Source: Conus ventricosus (taxonomy: Eukaryota; Mollusca; Gastropoda; Neogastropoda; Conidae). From it: DNA of 64,000 nt. The stretch is taken from the NCBI GenBank assembly GCA_018398815.1, contig CM031595.1, positions 140,540,262 to 140,604,261 of the forward strand. The letters are read 5' to 3'. Shown here one piece after another: positions 41,551 through 55,836 of this stretch. Under the pieces are notes generated by a model that was not told the origin of the DNA, ran no database searches, and saw nothing but the letters and a program-made list of their open reading frames with translations. Every line of letters starts with the position of its first letter. Within the stretch, counting starts at the first letter, position 1. The position numbers and the translations under genes were made by a program.

Positions 41551-41733
41551 ATCGGAAAGAAAGTCAACGGGAAAGAAAGTCAAGAGAGGTTAGGGTTAGG
41601 GTTAGGGTCAGGGTAGGGTTAGGGTTAGGTTAGGTTAAGGGTTAGGGTCATGGGTCAGGATTATGGTTAGGTTAGGGTTATGGGTTAGGGTTATAGATTA
41701 GGTTACTTTCTCTCCGTTGACTTTTTTTCCGAT
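41551..41733. repeat. Telomere-like (TTAGGG)n block between inverted repeats
   Basis: 41588-41704 is imperfect TTAGGG repeat. Left flank 41551-41580 (ATCGGAAAGAAAGTCAACGG..) and right flank 41705-41733 are near-perfect inverted copies (about 26 of 29). GTTCAATT occurs at 41539-41546 and 41754-41761, a possible target duplication. Confidence 0.8.
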
Positions 41734-42131
41734 GACTTATCTTTCCTACAATCGTTCAATTCATGGTAACCAAACTTAGTAACTTCCCCACAACCTTTAA
41801 CATAATGTCCCCACTGTAAATGCGCGGCTTCTACTGACCAATACAGGCATGAAAGGCCACTAACTCACAAGCGCATCCAACAAACAGCAGTGATAGCTGA
41901 TCAAAAATAAAGAATGGAAAATCTTTCTTTTCTAAACAAAAAAATTCATCGCAAAAAAAAAGGAAGAAAGAAATGACACAAGAGAGAAAAGGGCCATGGA
42001 AAATGGTCTCTTATTATGAATCTGATGATCACAGTTGAGATCCATCCAATATACACACATTTGTACCCAGGAGCCCGTTGGATGAGTTTTGTGTGAAAGA
42101 TGACCTTATTCACCCACAGCAGAATTTTTCG

Positions 42132-42767
42132 CTAGCTGGAGTTTAGTTTACTCATGTAAAAGCTACACTTTGCACAGAAGACTTTCCCCGGCTCATTGCG
42201 TCGTTTGTGACACAGTTGACAAGCATCATCTCCCGCCAATGGCATGTCATCACTGTTAGAACTCCCTGTGTCTTCTACATCGTCCAGTTCATTGTCGGAA
42301 TGGGACAGGTGGAATCCACGCCTATCCTCATCGTCACTGTAGTAGGCGCGGTCATCCGTAACCACACGGGGGGAGCTGAGCTCTCGGGCCGACTCGTACC
42401 CAGAATTGGGCTCATCAAAGCCCCCACACATGGCCAGGCTGTCGGCAAACGTCACGGACTTGCGGGGCCGGTTTTTGTTCTTTTTGTTCTTTAACACAGA
42501 CTTGGGTTTACGAGAGAAAGACTCTGACTTGCTGCGTGTCCTGTGTACACCAACACCACCCGAAGGTCGCATCTGACTGTCTGATTTCATGCTGCCATGG
42601 CGACTGCAAGGTTGTGACCCACTACTCCCTGTCAGACCAGTGTTCTCAAAGCGCGAAGCCAGAGCACGAACACTGACGGAAAGCACCTTCAGTCTCACTG
42701 CTCATGTCCCCACTGTTCAAAGGTTTGTGTGGATCTGTGACGTTCTCAGCCGTGTGATGCTGTTCAT
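42132..42767 (-). CDS. USP54: USP54-like, window exon 13: C-terminus with KSVTF motif and CxxC ribbon
   Basis: Acceptor TCTTTAG; stop TAG at 42132-42134. It opens [10 protein letters not shown], changes frame once (one extra base around the TTT at 42675-42690) and continues with basic [13 protein letters not shown], then [13 protein letters not shown] (RVxF-like PP1 docking pattern), a long acidic Ser/Asp region and the end [19 protein letters not shown], a likely small zinc ribbon. No further splice donor is needed. Confidence 0.87.
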
Positions 42768-45700
42768 CTAAAGACTGAAAAAAAACGAAGACATATAGAA
42801 TTATTAAAAAAAAACTATAACACTGTGGATAATAAAACATTCTAAATCTGCACCTAAGAAACAGATAAGTATGTACAATTCTCTCTCTCTCTCTCTCTCT
42901 CTTCACACACACAGAGGAGTGACCTACAGGCCAAGAAAATAGGAAATAAGACTGCCCTACATGTGGACTATGTAAAATCTACAGCACTTCTTACAGTAGA
43001 TCCCCCATTTCTGTTGGTGGCCAACTCCACTTGTTCATTTCAAAAAACATTCGTTTACAGATGTGTCATACCAGCAATTATTGTTACAGATGTGTCATAC
43101 TAGCAATTACTTTGATCCTCCCCCTTCCCCTAACATATTGCCTTTCTTCTGTCATTTACCCAAACAAAAAAAAGATATTATATCAACACAAATAAGCTTA
43201 AACCATCATTAGCGAACAGAATCGTTCTTCTATCTTTGTCCTATTCTTTCAAGTTTATGTTCAAAAAAAAAACCATCACAAGAGTAAAATATGTAACATC
43301 ATCCTTACAAAACTCTATTCTCATTGGCAACATGTGAGTGGGGACAGGGGCATACAGTGGGGAAGGGGCATACAGTGGGGACAGGGCATACAGGGGCTGA
43401 CAGGGCTGCATACAGGTGGGGACAGGGGCATACAGTGGGGACAGGGCATACAGTGGGGACAGGGGCATACAGATGGGGACAGGGGAATACAGTGGGGACA
43501 TGGGCATACAGATGGGACAGGGGAATACAGATGGGGACAGGGGATACAGTGGGGACAGGGGCATACAGTGGGGACAGGGGCATACAGTGGGGACAGGGGA
43601 ATACAGATGGGGACAGGGGCATACAGTGGGCACACAGATGGGACATGGGCATACAGATGGGGACAGGGGCATACAGATGGGGACAGGGGCATACATGGAA
43701 GGTGGGACAGGGGCATACAGATGGGGACAGGGGCATACAGATGGGGACAGGGGAATACAGTGGGGACAGGGGCATACAGAGGGGTACAGTGGGAATGACA
43801 GATGGGGACAGGGCAATACAGTGGGGGACAGGGGCATACAGTGGGGACAGGGGCATACTGTGGGGACAGGGCATACAGGTGGGGACAGGGCATACAGGTG
43901 GGGACAGGGGCATACAGGGGGACAGGGGCAATACAGTGGGGACAGGGCATACAGGTGGGGACATGGGCATACAGTGGGGACAGGGGCATACAGTGGGACA
44001 GGGGCATACTGTGGGAAGGGGCTATACAGTGGGGACAGGGGATACAGTGCGGACAGGGGCATACAGTGGGGACAGGGCATACTGGTGGGACTGATAGGGG
44101 CATACAGTGGGGACAGGGGCATACAGTGGGGACAGGGGCATACAGTGGGGACAGGGAATACAGAGGGACAGGGGCATACAGTGGGGACAGGGGCAATACA
44201 GTGGGGACAGGGGCATACAGTGGGGACAGGGGCATACATGGGGAAGGGGACGGGACAGGGGAATACAGGATGGGGACAGGGGAATACAGTGGGGACAGGG
44301 GAATACAGTGGGGACAGGGGCATACATGGGGACAGGGGCATACAGTGGGGACATGGGCATACAGTGGGGACAGGGGATACAGGTGGGGACAGGGAATACA
44401 GTGGCGACAGGGGCATACAGTGGGGACAGGGGAATACAGTGGGGACAGGGGCATACAGTGGGGACAGGGGACATACAGGTGGGGACAGGGGATACAGGTG
44501 GGGACAGGGGCATACAGGTGGGGACAGGGGATACAGGTGGGGACTTGAAGGTGTCATCGTGGGGACAGGGCTACAGTGGGCCAGGAATACAGGGGGACAG
44601 GGGATACAGGGGGGACAGGGAATAAGTGGTCAGGGATCAGAGGGGAAGGGCATACAGATGGGGACAGGGGCATACAGATGGGGACAGGGGCATAAGTGGG
44701 ACAGGGGCATACAGGGGGGGACAGGGGATACAGTGGGACAGGGGCATTTCAGTGGGGACAGGGGCATACAGGTGGGGACAGGGAATACGGTGGGGACAGG
44801 GGAATACGTGGGCACAGGGCATAAAAGTGGGGACAGGGGAATACAGTGGGGGAAGGGGGAACAGTGGGGACAGGGGGGAAAACAGTGGGGACATGGGGAT
44901 ACAGGTGGGGACAGGGGAATACAGTGGGACAGGGGCATACTGGGGACAGGGGCATACAGGTGGGGACAGGGGCATACAGTGGGGACAGGGGCATACAGTG
45001 GGGACAGGGGCATACAGATGGGGACAGGGGCATACAGTGGGACAGGGCATACAGTGGGGACAGGGGCATACAGATGGGGACAGGGGAATACAGTGGGGAC
45101 AGGGGCTACAGATGGGGGCAGGGGAATACAGTGGGGACAGGGCAAAAGGGGAATACAGTGGGGGACGGGGGATACAGATGGGGACAGGGGAATACAGTGG
45201 GGGGGCAGGGGCTACAGGTGGGAACAGGGGAATACAGTGGGACAGGGCATACAGTGGGGACAGGGGCATACAGTGGGGACAGGGGAATACAGTGGGGACA
45301 GGGAATACAGTGGGGAGAGGGCATACAGTGGGACAGGGCATACAGTGGGACAGGGGCATAAAAGATGGGGACAGGGGGGAAAACAGTGGGGACAGGGGCA
45401 TACAGGTGGGGACAGGGCATACAGGTGGGGACAGGGGAATACAGTGGGGACAGGGGAATACAGTGGGACAGGGCATACAGTGGGGACAGGGGCTACAGTG
45501 GGACAGGGGAATACAGTGGGACAGGGGCATACCCGTGGGAACAGGGCATACAGTGGGGCAAGGGCATACAGATGGGGACAGGGGAAAACAGTGGGGACAG
45601 GGGAATACATGGGGACAGGGGCATACAGATGGGGACAGGGGCCCTACAGTGGGGACAGGGGGATACAGATGGGGACAGGGGCATACGTGGGGACAGGGGC

Positions 45701-48700
45701 CATACAGATGGGGACAGGGGGATACAGTGGGGACAGGGGCATACAGATGGGGACAGGGGAATACAGTGGGGACAGGATTTCAGTGGGGACAGGGGCATAC
45801 AGTGGGGACAGGGGCATACAGTGGGGACAGGGGGAATACAGTGGGGACAGGGGCATACAGTGGGGACAGGGGAATACGTGGGGGCCCGGGGGGGTACAGA
45901 TGGGGACAGGGGAATACAGTGGGACAGGGGAATACAGTGGGGGCAGGGGCTACAGTGGGGACAGGGGGAAAAACAGGTGGGGACAGGGGGAATACAGGTG
46001 GGGACAGGGGCATACAGGTGGGGACAGGGGCATACAGGTGGGGACTTGGAAGGTGTCACTGCGGGTGGAGAAGGGTTGAAATCCTAAGAAAAGTCCAAAA
46101 AGGGGATGTGATGAGGTACGGTAACTAACAGGAGGGGACACAGTAATGGAGAGTCAAAAGTAGAGGGGGGGGGAGGGGGGGGAGGGGAAAAGGGGAAGGA
46201 AAGTGAGGGAGAGAGGCAAGGGGAGGGTAATGGGGAGAAAGAGGCGGTGCCTCCGATACTTAACCCCCAAAACCATTGTTCCAATGACAACCATGCAGAC
46301 ACTAGCAAGCAGCATCAAGGATCATGGGGTGTGCAGACTTGCTAGAATACAGTGAACCCTTCACCACTATGGTCATCCAATCATGCATAGCCACTGTTGT
46401 TAGTGTTAATTATACAGTATTACAATATCATCTTACCAGTCAGACTACACATTAACACGCAATATGGGTCCCAGCACAGAACATGCTCATCAACACAGAT
46501 CTCCACAACAAAAATGAACACATTTAATTCTGCTTAAAGTTAGTTTCAGTCGGAGAAACAAACAGAAACATGATCTGTATTTTGCAAATTTGTTTTAGTT
46601 TTCATGAACTGTATCTAAGAACCTTAACCACCCCCCCTCCCCCTACACACACACACACACACAGGCTATGTTCTGATACCAAGTTTTCAAACAATCTCTA
46701 AATACAGAGCAAGATATTGAATTACAAATACTTTTGCAATTCAAAATTAAACAATAAATGAAAAGCAAAAAGGCTTTAAATCAAAACTCAAATGAAAACT
46801 ATGCAAAAAACCCAAGACACCCAAACAGCTGGATATATTTTCACACGAACACACACACACACACGTTACACGATTTTATGAAAAGATAAATGCACAGCAA
46901 CCAAGAAAATGAGTAGGTGTCTGTGACTAGTGTGTGTGAGAGAGAGAGTGAGACGACAGACAGAGATCAAAGATAAGTGGGAAGGGGTGAAGGGTGGGGA
47001 TGGGGATGTGGGGAGGTGAGGGAGTTTGCATGTCTGCAAATGAGAGACTCGAAGACAGAGGCAGAGCAATAGTGAGAGGGGAGCGAGTGTGAGTATGTGC
47101 ACACGCAAGTGTGTGTGTGTGCGTGCGTGTGCATATGTGCATGCATGCATGCTTGTGTGCATGCGTGCATGCATGCGTTCACATGTGCATACGCTTGCGT
47201 GTGTGCATGTGTGTGTTTGTGTGTGTGTGTGTGTGTTTAAGCAGGCAATAGCGTGAATGCTGATGCAAAGCACAACATCAAGGACAAGAAGCAACTATGA
47301 TATGAGACCATCCTGAAAACAAAACACAAAGAAAGCTGGAATCATGCCAGCTGCTCTGGGAATGCCGAGGGAGAGTTGATGGTGGGTGGGGGGAGGGAGC
47401 GGGGGTGGGAGGTGGCAGAGGGGTGGCGGAGGGGTGGCAGTGAACCACACGTCCTGATACTCACAGCATAATGCATGGACATAGAACTCAGTCTGCCACC
47501 TGAATTAGTTCCCTGATCTGCACAAAGGAGGGAGCAAGGACAACCACAGTTAGTGAGACACAAAGACTGAGCCCTCCATCACCCTCCCGATGATCTTTTG
47601 CTGTTAGGTCATTATGTGCCAAGAATTAAGCAAGCATCACTTCACTACAGGTTGGTGGAAGAAGGAACAAATAGAAAACAGACCCAATACCCTTTTCGTG
47701 CAATATTAAAGTTGCAAGGCCTTGGTTAGATTGTATTCTATGTTTAAAAACTAATCATCCTTAAGTTTTTGAGCAAAGAAAACGCAAAAATAGTTACACA
47801 TACTATCCATGAACAAACTTACAAAACTGACATCATAATATCATATACACAACTGACATCACATAAATTATACATCACACACTGAATATGTTACCTTCAC
47901 ACACGATCTACTTCAGTGGCCCATTTTAAAATCAAACAGTCTGGTTAACTTTTACATTACAACTCTGCTGACTAACAATCTGAATGAAATAAAAAATGCT
48001 ACGTGAAAAGCCTCTGATAAGCTGAGCAGCACAGGTTCTCAGCAGTAATCATACAGTCAATACCAACAGCTTGCTGCAAGTAATTTGACAAAGCGCAGAC
48101 ACTCCTACTTTACGCCTTCCATGATCAAACATTTCAACAAAGCCTTGTCAAGTAAGACACAAGCTGATCATGCTTCTCAAATTTAATAAATACACAAGAT
48201 AGATAAGTTGCTTATAGCCACCCGACGCAAGCCACATGGCCTGAAATAAATACACAGTGAACTGTTAACAGATTGTTGCAAGTAAGTTTGAAAAGTATGG
48301 CCACGGCCACATATTTCATGCCTTCCATTTTCTTATTAACATTTCCAACAGAGATCCTTGTCTGGACAAACTGCACAATCAGGCCACCATTTTGTATGCA
48401 TGCCTGTCTGTGTTTGAGACCACAGACCAGACACCTAAACATTTCAAGTCAAACTATCATATGAACTATTCCCTCCAACACCTTCTGTTGAAGAAGCAGA
48501 GGTATGACAACTTGCTTTAATCCAAATCTGGCTTCACCCTCACTTTCTCACACTCTACAAGCTCTATTTGGCTGAAAACTGCAGTCCAAGTTAGAAGGCA
48601 GCACTAAGAGTGAAGAAGTCAAAGCACTAGCTAGCAGGTGAGGACAGCAGAGAAGGGTTAGTGTAAGTACCTGAGAGGTTAGCAGGAAAGGCAGTGTCTA

Positions 48701-49247
48701 CAAGTTTCTGGCAGTCAGGTTGGGAGGCACAACGCTGCAGGGGTTTAAGGACGGGGGCTGCACTGGCCACATGCATAGCGCCGCTGGACTGACGCATCAC
48801 ACCTACTGTAGGCAGGGCATGCTGGGAGGAAGAGGGCATCATCCCCAGATAAGCGCCCCCGTCCCCTGTCTCCCCAGACAGGTGAGACGTGGGCGTGAGC
48901 CGCCCTGCTGACTTTGAGGAGCCATGTCTACCAACCTCAGCGACGTGGTGGCGCGGTGGAAACGTTGCCCCCTGGCTGCCCGTGTTCCTGCCCTCGCCTG
49001 CTGCAGGTGGAGGGGGTAGGGGAGGGAGGTCTTTGAACAGGAAGTGGGGTCACCAACAGGTGTGGCAACTGTCTGTGGTGGATGAAAGGGAAGTGAAGAT
49101 CCCCGGCAAGGGACTTGTGCTGGTGGAGGGAGATGTTGTCCGTCAGAAGATTGCTGCTTTGGGTGAGGATGGGGGTGGGGATGGCTAGAGACAGTCTGAT
49201 GTGGGTGGACTGGATGCGGAAGATGTGCTGCCTGTGGATGACCATGA

Positions 49248-49279
<32 letters not shown>

Positions 49280-50980
49280 TGACGGGTGACCAGACACACC
49301 ATGCTGCCCACTTTGCCCCAACTGATGTCCTGGTCTCTGAGGCATTTGACTGCCACACAGTCTGACGTCCTGCTGATGACCATATGGCACAGACACTGCA
49401 GGTTGATGCGCTGCATGCTGCTGTGCAGCACCAGACTGCTGCCGCTGACGCTGCGCCAGATTGTCCTGCATTAGTTGTCGCATATCTGGCTTGCTAGTTT
49501 TGTGACCTGACCCTGTACTGCTGTGCTCAGAACTGCCGTCAGACTTGAGGCTGTCCAGCGACTGCTGACTGCAGCTGACCTCAGCGTGCAGACTCTTCTG
49601 AGTGTTGAGGAACGATTGGTACACCTCTGAGCTGGCCACTGCTTCACCTACTGATCTGCGGGACTTGCTGCGAGGCAACGAGCCGTACATATCACCACTG
49701 GTCGGTCCTCCATGGAGTTACCTCCCTGGAGGTAGTTGGAAGAATGGGACTGAGGCAGGCGGCCACCTGCACCGCTGGGAGTCCTATGATGGCTGGCACT
49801 GGAATCCTGTGTTGATGAAGCCAATCGCTGCTCTCTGGGCACCGAGCTGTCACGGCAACCGCCATTTCTAACGTCCACTCTCTGTGCCGGTCTGTTCCTG
49901 TCCACTCCTTGTCTGGAGGCGCTGTGCTGTCGCTCATGCATGTTTTCTCTTTGTCTGGAGCTGCTCAGTTGTCGCTCATGCGTGCTGTCTGCTGCCTGTC
50001 TAGAGGCGCTGTGTTTGCCGCTCGTGCTTGGGGTAGCTGCCGGTAGAATCCTGACTGGGATGAGACCGGCGTGGATGCACGTTTCCTCGACTGTCCGGTC
50101 TTGGCTGTCGGCTCAGCTGGTCGCTCATGTCCGAGTCGCTACTGGTCACACTGGACCTGAGGCAGTACACCATAATATTGTCAGCTGATGTGTGTTTATG
50201 AGCAAAGGGAAAAGGTGCAGGGAAAAGTAAGAGTGACAGGAACAAGCATGTACATGGATGTGAATGCCAATATTTTAAGAAGTATGACTATGTACATGTG
50301 GAATATACCTAAACCAAGAATATCATGGCTTATACATTTGCAGTGCTACCTATATGCATGCAATGGAATTAAAAGTATAGTTGAATGCACAGATCATCAT
50401 GGAAAACATGAGCATAAAGTGTACCCTGATATAGCAAGCTCCATAGTCTACTTATTACAATTTCAATTTCATCATAAATGATATAAAGTTGGGTTAGAAA
50501 ATGTTTCATTTGAATACAGAAAGCTTCGTTGGGAACAAAACATTCACATCCTATGACATTATTCCAAAACTTCCCACATAATATCAACTTATATCATTTC
50601 ACTGACTGTGGCAGTTGTCTTTCTTAATGTAAGCAACCATCACATTATCTTCATACCAGCCAAACCAGACACACTGCCTCTAAACACACAGCCCGAATAC
50701 TTTGCTCTTACCTGTTTCCACCTGTAGAAGGAATGTCAGTACCAACAGCCAATGAGTGGGGCTCTGTTCGAGAGGCGGGCACCCGTTTCTGCAGAGTGCG
50801 TGTCTTGACCAGACACGAGTTGTGTTTCTTCTGCACGTAGGTCAGCGCCTTGCTGGTCAGTTCCTTGACCGCCATCGCTTCCTTCAGACGCCCTGCAACA
50901 CATACAGCCCAAATGTCAGAATATGCAGTGCGTTTGAGTGTGCGTGTGTGTGTTATGAGTGTGTATGAGTGTGTGTGCGT

Positions 50981-51051
<71 letters not shown>

Positions 51052-54000
51052 TGTGTGCTGTGCGTGTGTGTGTGCGTGCACGCGCGGGTGCATGCATGCA
51101 TGTGTGTGTGTGTGTCAGTTTATGACAATTCATGTTGCTCATAGCCCAGCTGCCAGCAAAGGGACATATCAGAACTGTCACCTTGCTGAAGTCACCTGGG
51201 TACATAGGCCTTTTTTTCTCCAGAGGTCCTCCTCACTTGGACAAGAAAAAGCTCACATTCTATTGCCTTCTTCATGTTTCTCCTATTTCTTTCTTTTTTT
51301 CCCAAACAAGTGCTATTCGAAAATGAAATATTCCCGAAGAACAGGACAAGGCCTAACAAACGTGACAGCAGCTGCCTCACCTAGGGCCTGCTCACAGTAG
51401 AAGAGGGCTGAAGGGATGTCATCACTGGTTTCTGCCAGCATGCAGTTGTCCATCAGCACATCGGCCTTTTTGCACAGCGACACAAAATGGTCACTGATGC
51501 TCTCTGCAGGCAGAGACACAACAAACAGCATAGTGATCACTCACAAGCAAAGCAACTGTTGCAAGGTAAATCATAATTTAAAAAAGAAACTCAGCATTCA
51601 GATTTTGTGATTAATATTCTTGGAAAAAAAGATTAACATTTTTTTTCTTCTGATGTTTATTTGTTTGGTTGCTTGTTATGTAGGGCAGGAAAAGGTGAAC
51701 ATGGATGAAGTGAAAGCAACTCCAACTCCAGAGGTCAGTTTAAAGTGTAAAACATGGACAAAGGTTATCATTTCCGTTGGGGGGGAAGTCTCTTTTTTTT
51801 TATTCTGTTGATGACACTTTCATTAAGCAGCAATATGAAACACAGCAAACGTTCATTCCCTCACCATCTTTGTCCAGACTGTCCAACGATGACTCTCTCT
51901 CATGGGAAGACTGGGGTTGGATGACTTGATGATTTGAAACTGGGCGAAATCTGAAAGACAAAGCAAGGATTGGCGTTACAGAGTGATAACTGTGTTATCT
52001 GCTACACAGCGTGTATTGGACGCAGATGCAGGCATGCGCACGCGTGCACACACACACACACACACACAGATTTCAGTTCACAGACAGGTACACCTTATTA
52101 TCCCGGCATTCTTAGTATGCCTAAAAACCCCAACTAGTCCCAAACATCAATGGGAGGGGAAAGGCAGGGGGACAAGACGCTCACTTTTGGGTGGCACCGG
52201 AGGTGCTCTGGTCTCAGCAGGGAGAGGAGCGGCATTGGCAACGATGAACTTCTGCGTCCCCAGCGGCTCATTGGGTGAGAGCCGCAGCATGTCCTCCTGA
52301 CTGCTCTCCTTGATGGGATGCATGATCAGCCGCCCGTCCTCCCGATGACTGCCCGACTGGGGGTGTGAAGGCGGGCCTCCATAGAGGTCACCACCGTTCC
52401 TGCTGCCGTACTGGCCTGGCTGCTGCTCCGTCAGCTGGAGGACGAATGGGGATAACGTCAAACTATAGTTAGCATCAGACTATAGTTAACATCAGACTAT
52501 AGTTAGCATCAGACTATAGTTAACATCAGACTATAGTTAACATCAGACTATAGTTACATCAGACTATAGTTAACATCAGACTAAGTTAACATCAGACTAC
52601 AGTTAACATCAGACTACAGTTAACTCAGACTATAGTATCAGACAATACACACCATAGTTAACGTCAGACTATAGTTACATCAGACTATAGTTAACATCAG
52701 ACTACAGTTTAATCATCAGACTCAGTTAACATCAGACTATAGTTACAAAGTCAGCTGAAGTTAACATAGTACCGTTTTGATACGCAGACTACAGTTAACA
52801 TCAGAACTATATTTATAACATCAGACTATAGTAACGTCCAACTGAACTTGGACATCAGACCATTGATTAACGTCAGACTATGTTAACTCAGACTATAGTT
52901 AAAGTCAGACTATAGTTAACGTCAGACTATAGTTAACATCAGACAATAGTTAACATCAGGCTATAGTTAACGTCAGACTGAAGTTGACATCAGACTATAG
53001 TTAACGTCAGACTGAAGTTGACATCAGACTATAGTTAACATCAGACTGAAGTTGACATCAGACTGAAGTTGACATCAGACCGAAGTTTCTCACTTCTTCC
53101 TGAGCATCTTTGCATCCATGTCACAGTCAGTAATATCTGCATCTTAAGAAGTTGTCTCACAATATGTGTCAAGATTAACAACTGCTAACTTAGTACATTT
53201 GTTTCCTGCCATGTCAGCCCTGATGTGGCCCTTAGCGGTCGGCTGGGCTATAAGCAACATTATCTTATCTTCCTGCCATGTTTCAAGACATACAAAGTGT
53301 GTTTTCAAGAGCAGGAATCAGGCCCCTGTTCATGCCTGCACAAGTGAATCGTGGTGAAGTAGCGATGATTAACACATAATTTCAAAAAGCAGACAACCAT
53401 AAGTCACCAATAATGAGCTGACTGACACACATGAGCATAAACTGTTCACAGACCATACCTAGAGAGCAGTCAAAAGTTGCAGCCTAAGACCGTCGGCTAG
53501 ATTAAAGATTCTTCACCAGACAGTCAGAATACTGACGTGACAGGGTTAGTTTTTTTCACCCTGGACTCATCTTTACTAAACGCACAAAATAAAAAGTACA
53601 AAATTTTACTGGATCATAACCAAAAAAAAGTCTCTGACACAACATACCATGTCTTGTTGAATAAACGTTCTGTGAAAATGATCAGTTATAATTAAACATA
53701 CCCATGGTGCAAAATCTGTTATGTGTAACATGAAAACAAGAACGATAGTCTTTGTGTTCTACAGCTGTGTTCAAGTTTACTCACATGCTGTGTGTTGACA
53801 CAGCGAGGGACCACCATGCTCTTGCTGATGAAGTACTGGGTGTAGGGATCCACCGTACCACTGCCTGTGGAACTGGAACTGTTGCGGTCGCTGCTGCCAT
53901 AGCCTGAGTCCTTTTGCGATCCCAGGGACATATTGTCGAAGGGATGTCCACAGTGAGGTTGCCGCTGTTTGCTTTGCTGGCCAACAGTTTTCCCATCAAG

Positions 54001-55798
54001 CTGTCCGACTCCACACTGGAGGCGCTGTTGTTGCTGCACGAGGAGTTCTGCCGGTGCACACCCTGATGCTTCAGAATGTTTTCCACCATGCGCCGGTCGA
54101 TGTACAGGCGGCTCTTCTCCCCCACCAGGTCGCCTTCACTCTCACTCTTCTTCAGCCCAGTGTCGGACTTGCTCTTCTTCTTCTCTGACTTTTTGGAGGG
54201 GTCCTTCTCCGATTTCTTCTCTTTCTTGACCTTCTTTTTGACCTTTTCTCCTCCATCCGATTTCTTGGTGGAGGCCACCTGGTCGATGTGGCCCATGGAG
54301 GCCGAGTTCTTCATGGCGCTGGACTGTGAGGACAAGGAGGTCTGCCGGGAGTGGGAGGGCTGGCCGTCCTGGTTGATGCTGTACTCTGGTGGTGGAGTGC
54401 CTGGAGGCAAGGGAGGGTCGACCGCCGTGCACTGACGGTGACCTTTCCGTGTCAACTGAGCCACTTCCTGGTGCGTGGAGCTGGACCTCTGATGACTGGC
54501 AGGGTCACCGCCATGGTTCGGGCCCTTATGGCGAGGCAGAGTGGCCAGTCCTGACTGTACAGGAGTGTGGGGAAAAGCATCAGCAGGTTCGTAGCTGCCA
54601 TGTCCTGTAGGCTTGGGCTTGACCACTACATGCTGGCTGGCATTCGCCGAGTCCACCCCTTCCTCCTCTCTACTGGACGACAAGGACCGCTGATGCCCAT
54701 GAGGTACCGGTGGTTTGTGACCCAGTTTGTCCCCTTTCTGAGAGGAGAAGCCCTCCCCAACAGAGGAGAAGTCAGGCACGTACCCACTGCCTCGACTGGT
54801 ATCCATCTGGTACCTCACCACATCCACACCACCTTTGTCCCTGCTGGGCGCACGCTTTGTGAAGCTGTCTCTGCGCTGAGCGTCAGGGCAGCGGGACATG
54901 TTGGGCGGCATCGGGAGCTGGTTTTTGGAATCAGCTCCATTAAGTGACGGTCTACGATACTGGTCACCGCCCGACAAGGTGTAGTCAGCATAATTCCCAG
55001 TGTCCTCTGTCATGGTTTCCATGTGCGCAGCAGTGGCGCCCCCATCCAGCAGCTGTCGACGACTGTTGGGGTGAACAACACCGGAACCATGATCAACCTC
55101 ATCACCCCCTTCTGGTCTGTTTTTCTCGTTCTTCCCTGTCACGGCAAACAGGAAGCTGGGCTGGCGGGAATGTTCCCGACTCAGTCTGGCTGGTGAGTCA
55201 CGCCCCGAGTCGTGGGAAGAGGCCTCAGGGATCTGACCTGGGAACGAACCCTGACCCATGTTCTGCTGGTTGAGCTTTGGGGTGGGTGTTGTGGACCGAG
55301 TACCACCTGGCCCCGTGACCTTCAGGTTATCATGGGTTCTGTCAAGGCCACCCTCGCTGTCCTCACCAACTCCCACTGGAACAAAGAACAAGCCCACTGA
55401 CGTACACTGAGAAAGAAAATGCCCACTGGTGTACACTGTCTCATGGAACATGCCACTGCATTTTACTGTAGTGAAAACGCCCGTTGGTGTACACTGTGCA
55501 AAGAAAATGCCAACGGCTTTAACACTACAGTAGAGAACAAGGCCACTGGTACACACTATGGCATGGAACATGCCCACTGGTGTACACCATAACAACGAAC
55601 ACATAGCTCGTGTCACCATGTTTTCCTTACTATGTATCTTACACACACTTTGCTATACTGATTCTTGTTCATTTCCACATTCCGTCAAATCAAATGTGAA
55701 TATCTCCAACACATCTTTTGGCTTATCTGTGAGCGAGTTGAATCAATCAAGTTCTTCTAACATAGCTGAACATGTGGTCTATCTTAAGACTTTCATTA

Positions 55799-55836
<38 letters not shown>

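Noticed and set aside
41588..41704. A chromosome end
   Set aside because: The TTAGGG block is short, imperfect and embedded in sequence continuing on both sides; interstitial, not terminal.
43241..46128. Very long open frames on both strands (up to 887 codons)
   Set aside because: They translate the G-rich minisatellite; all frames are open because the unit lacks stops and its length variants shift frame. Intronic to the USP54-like gene, with no domain.
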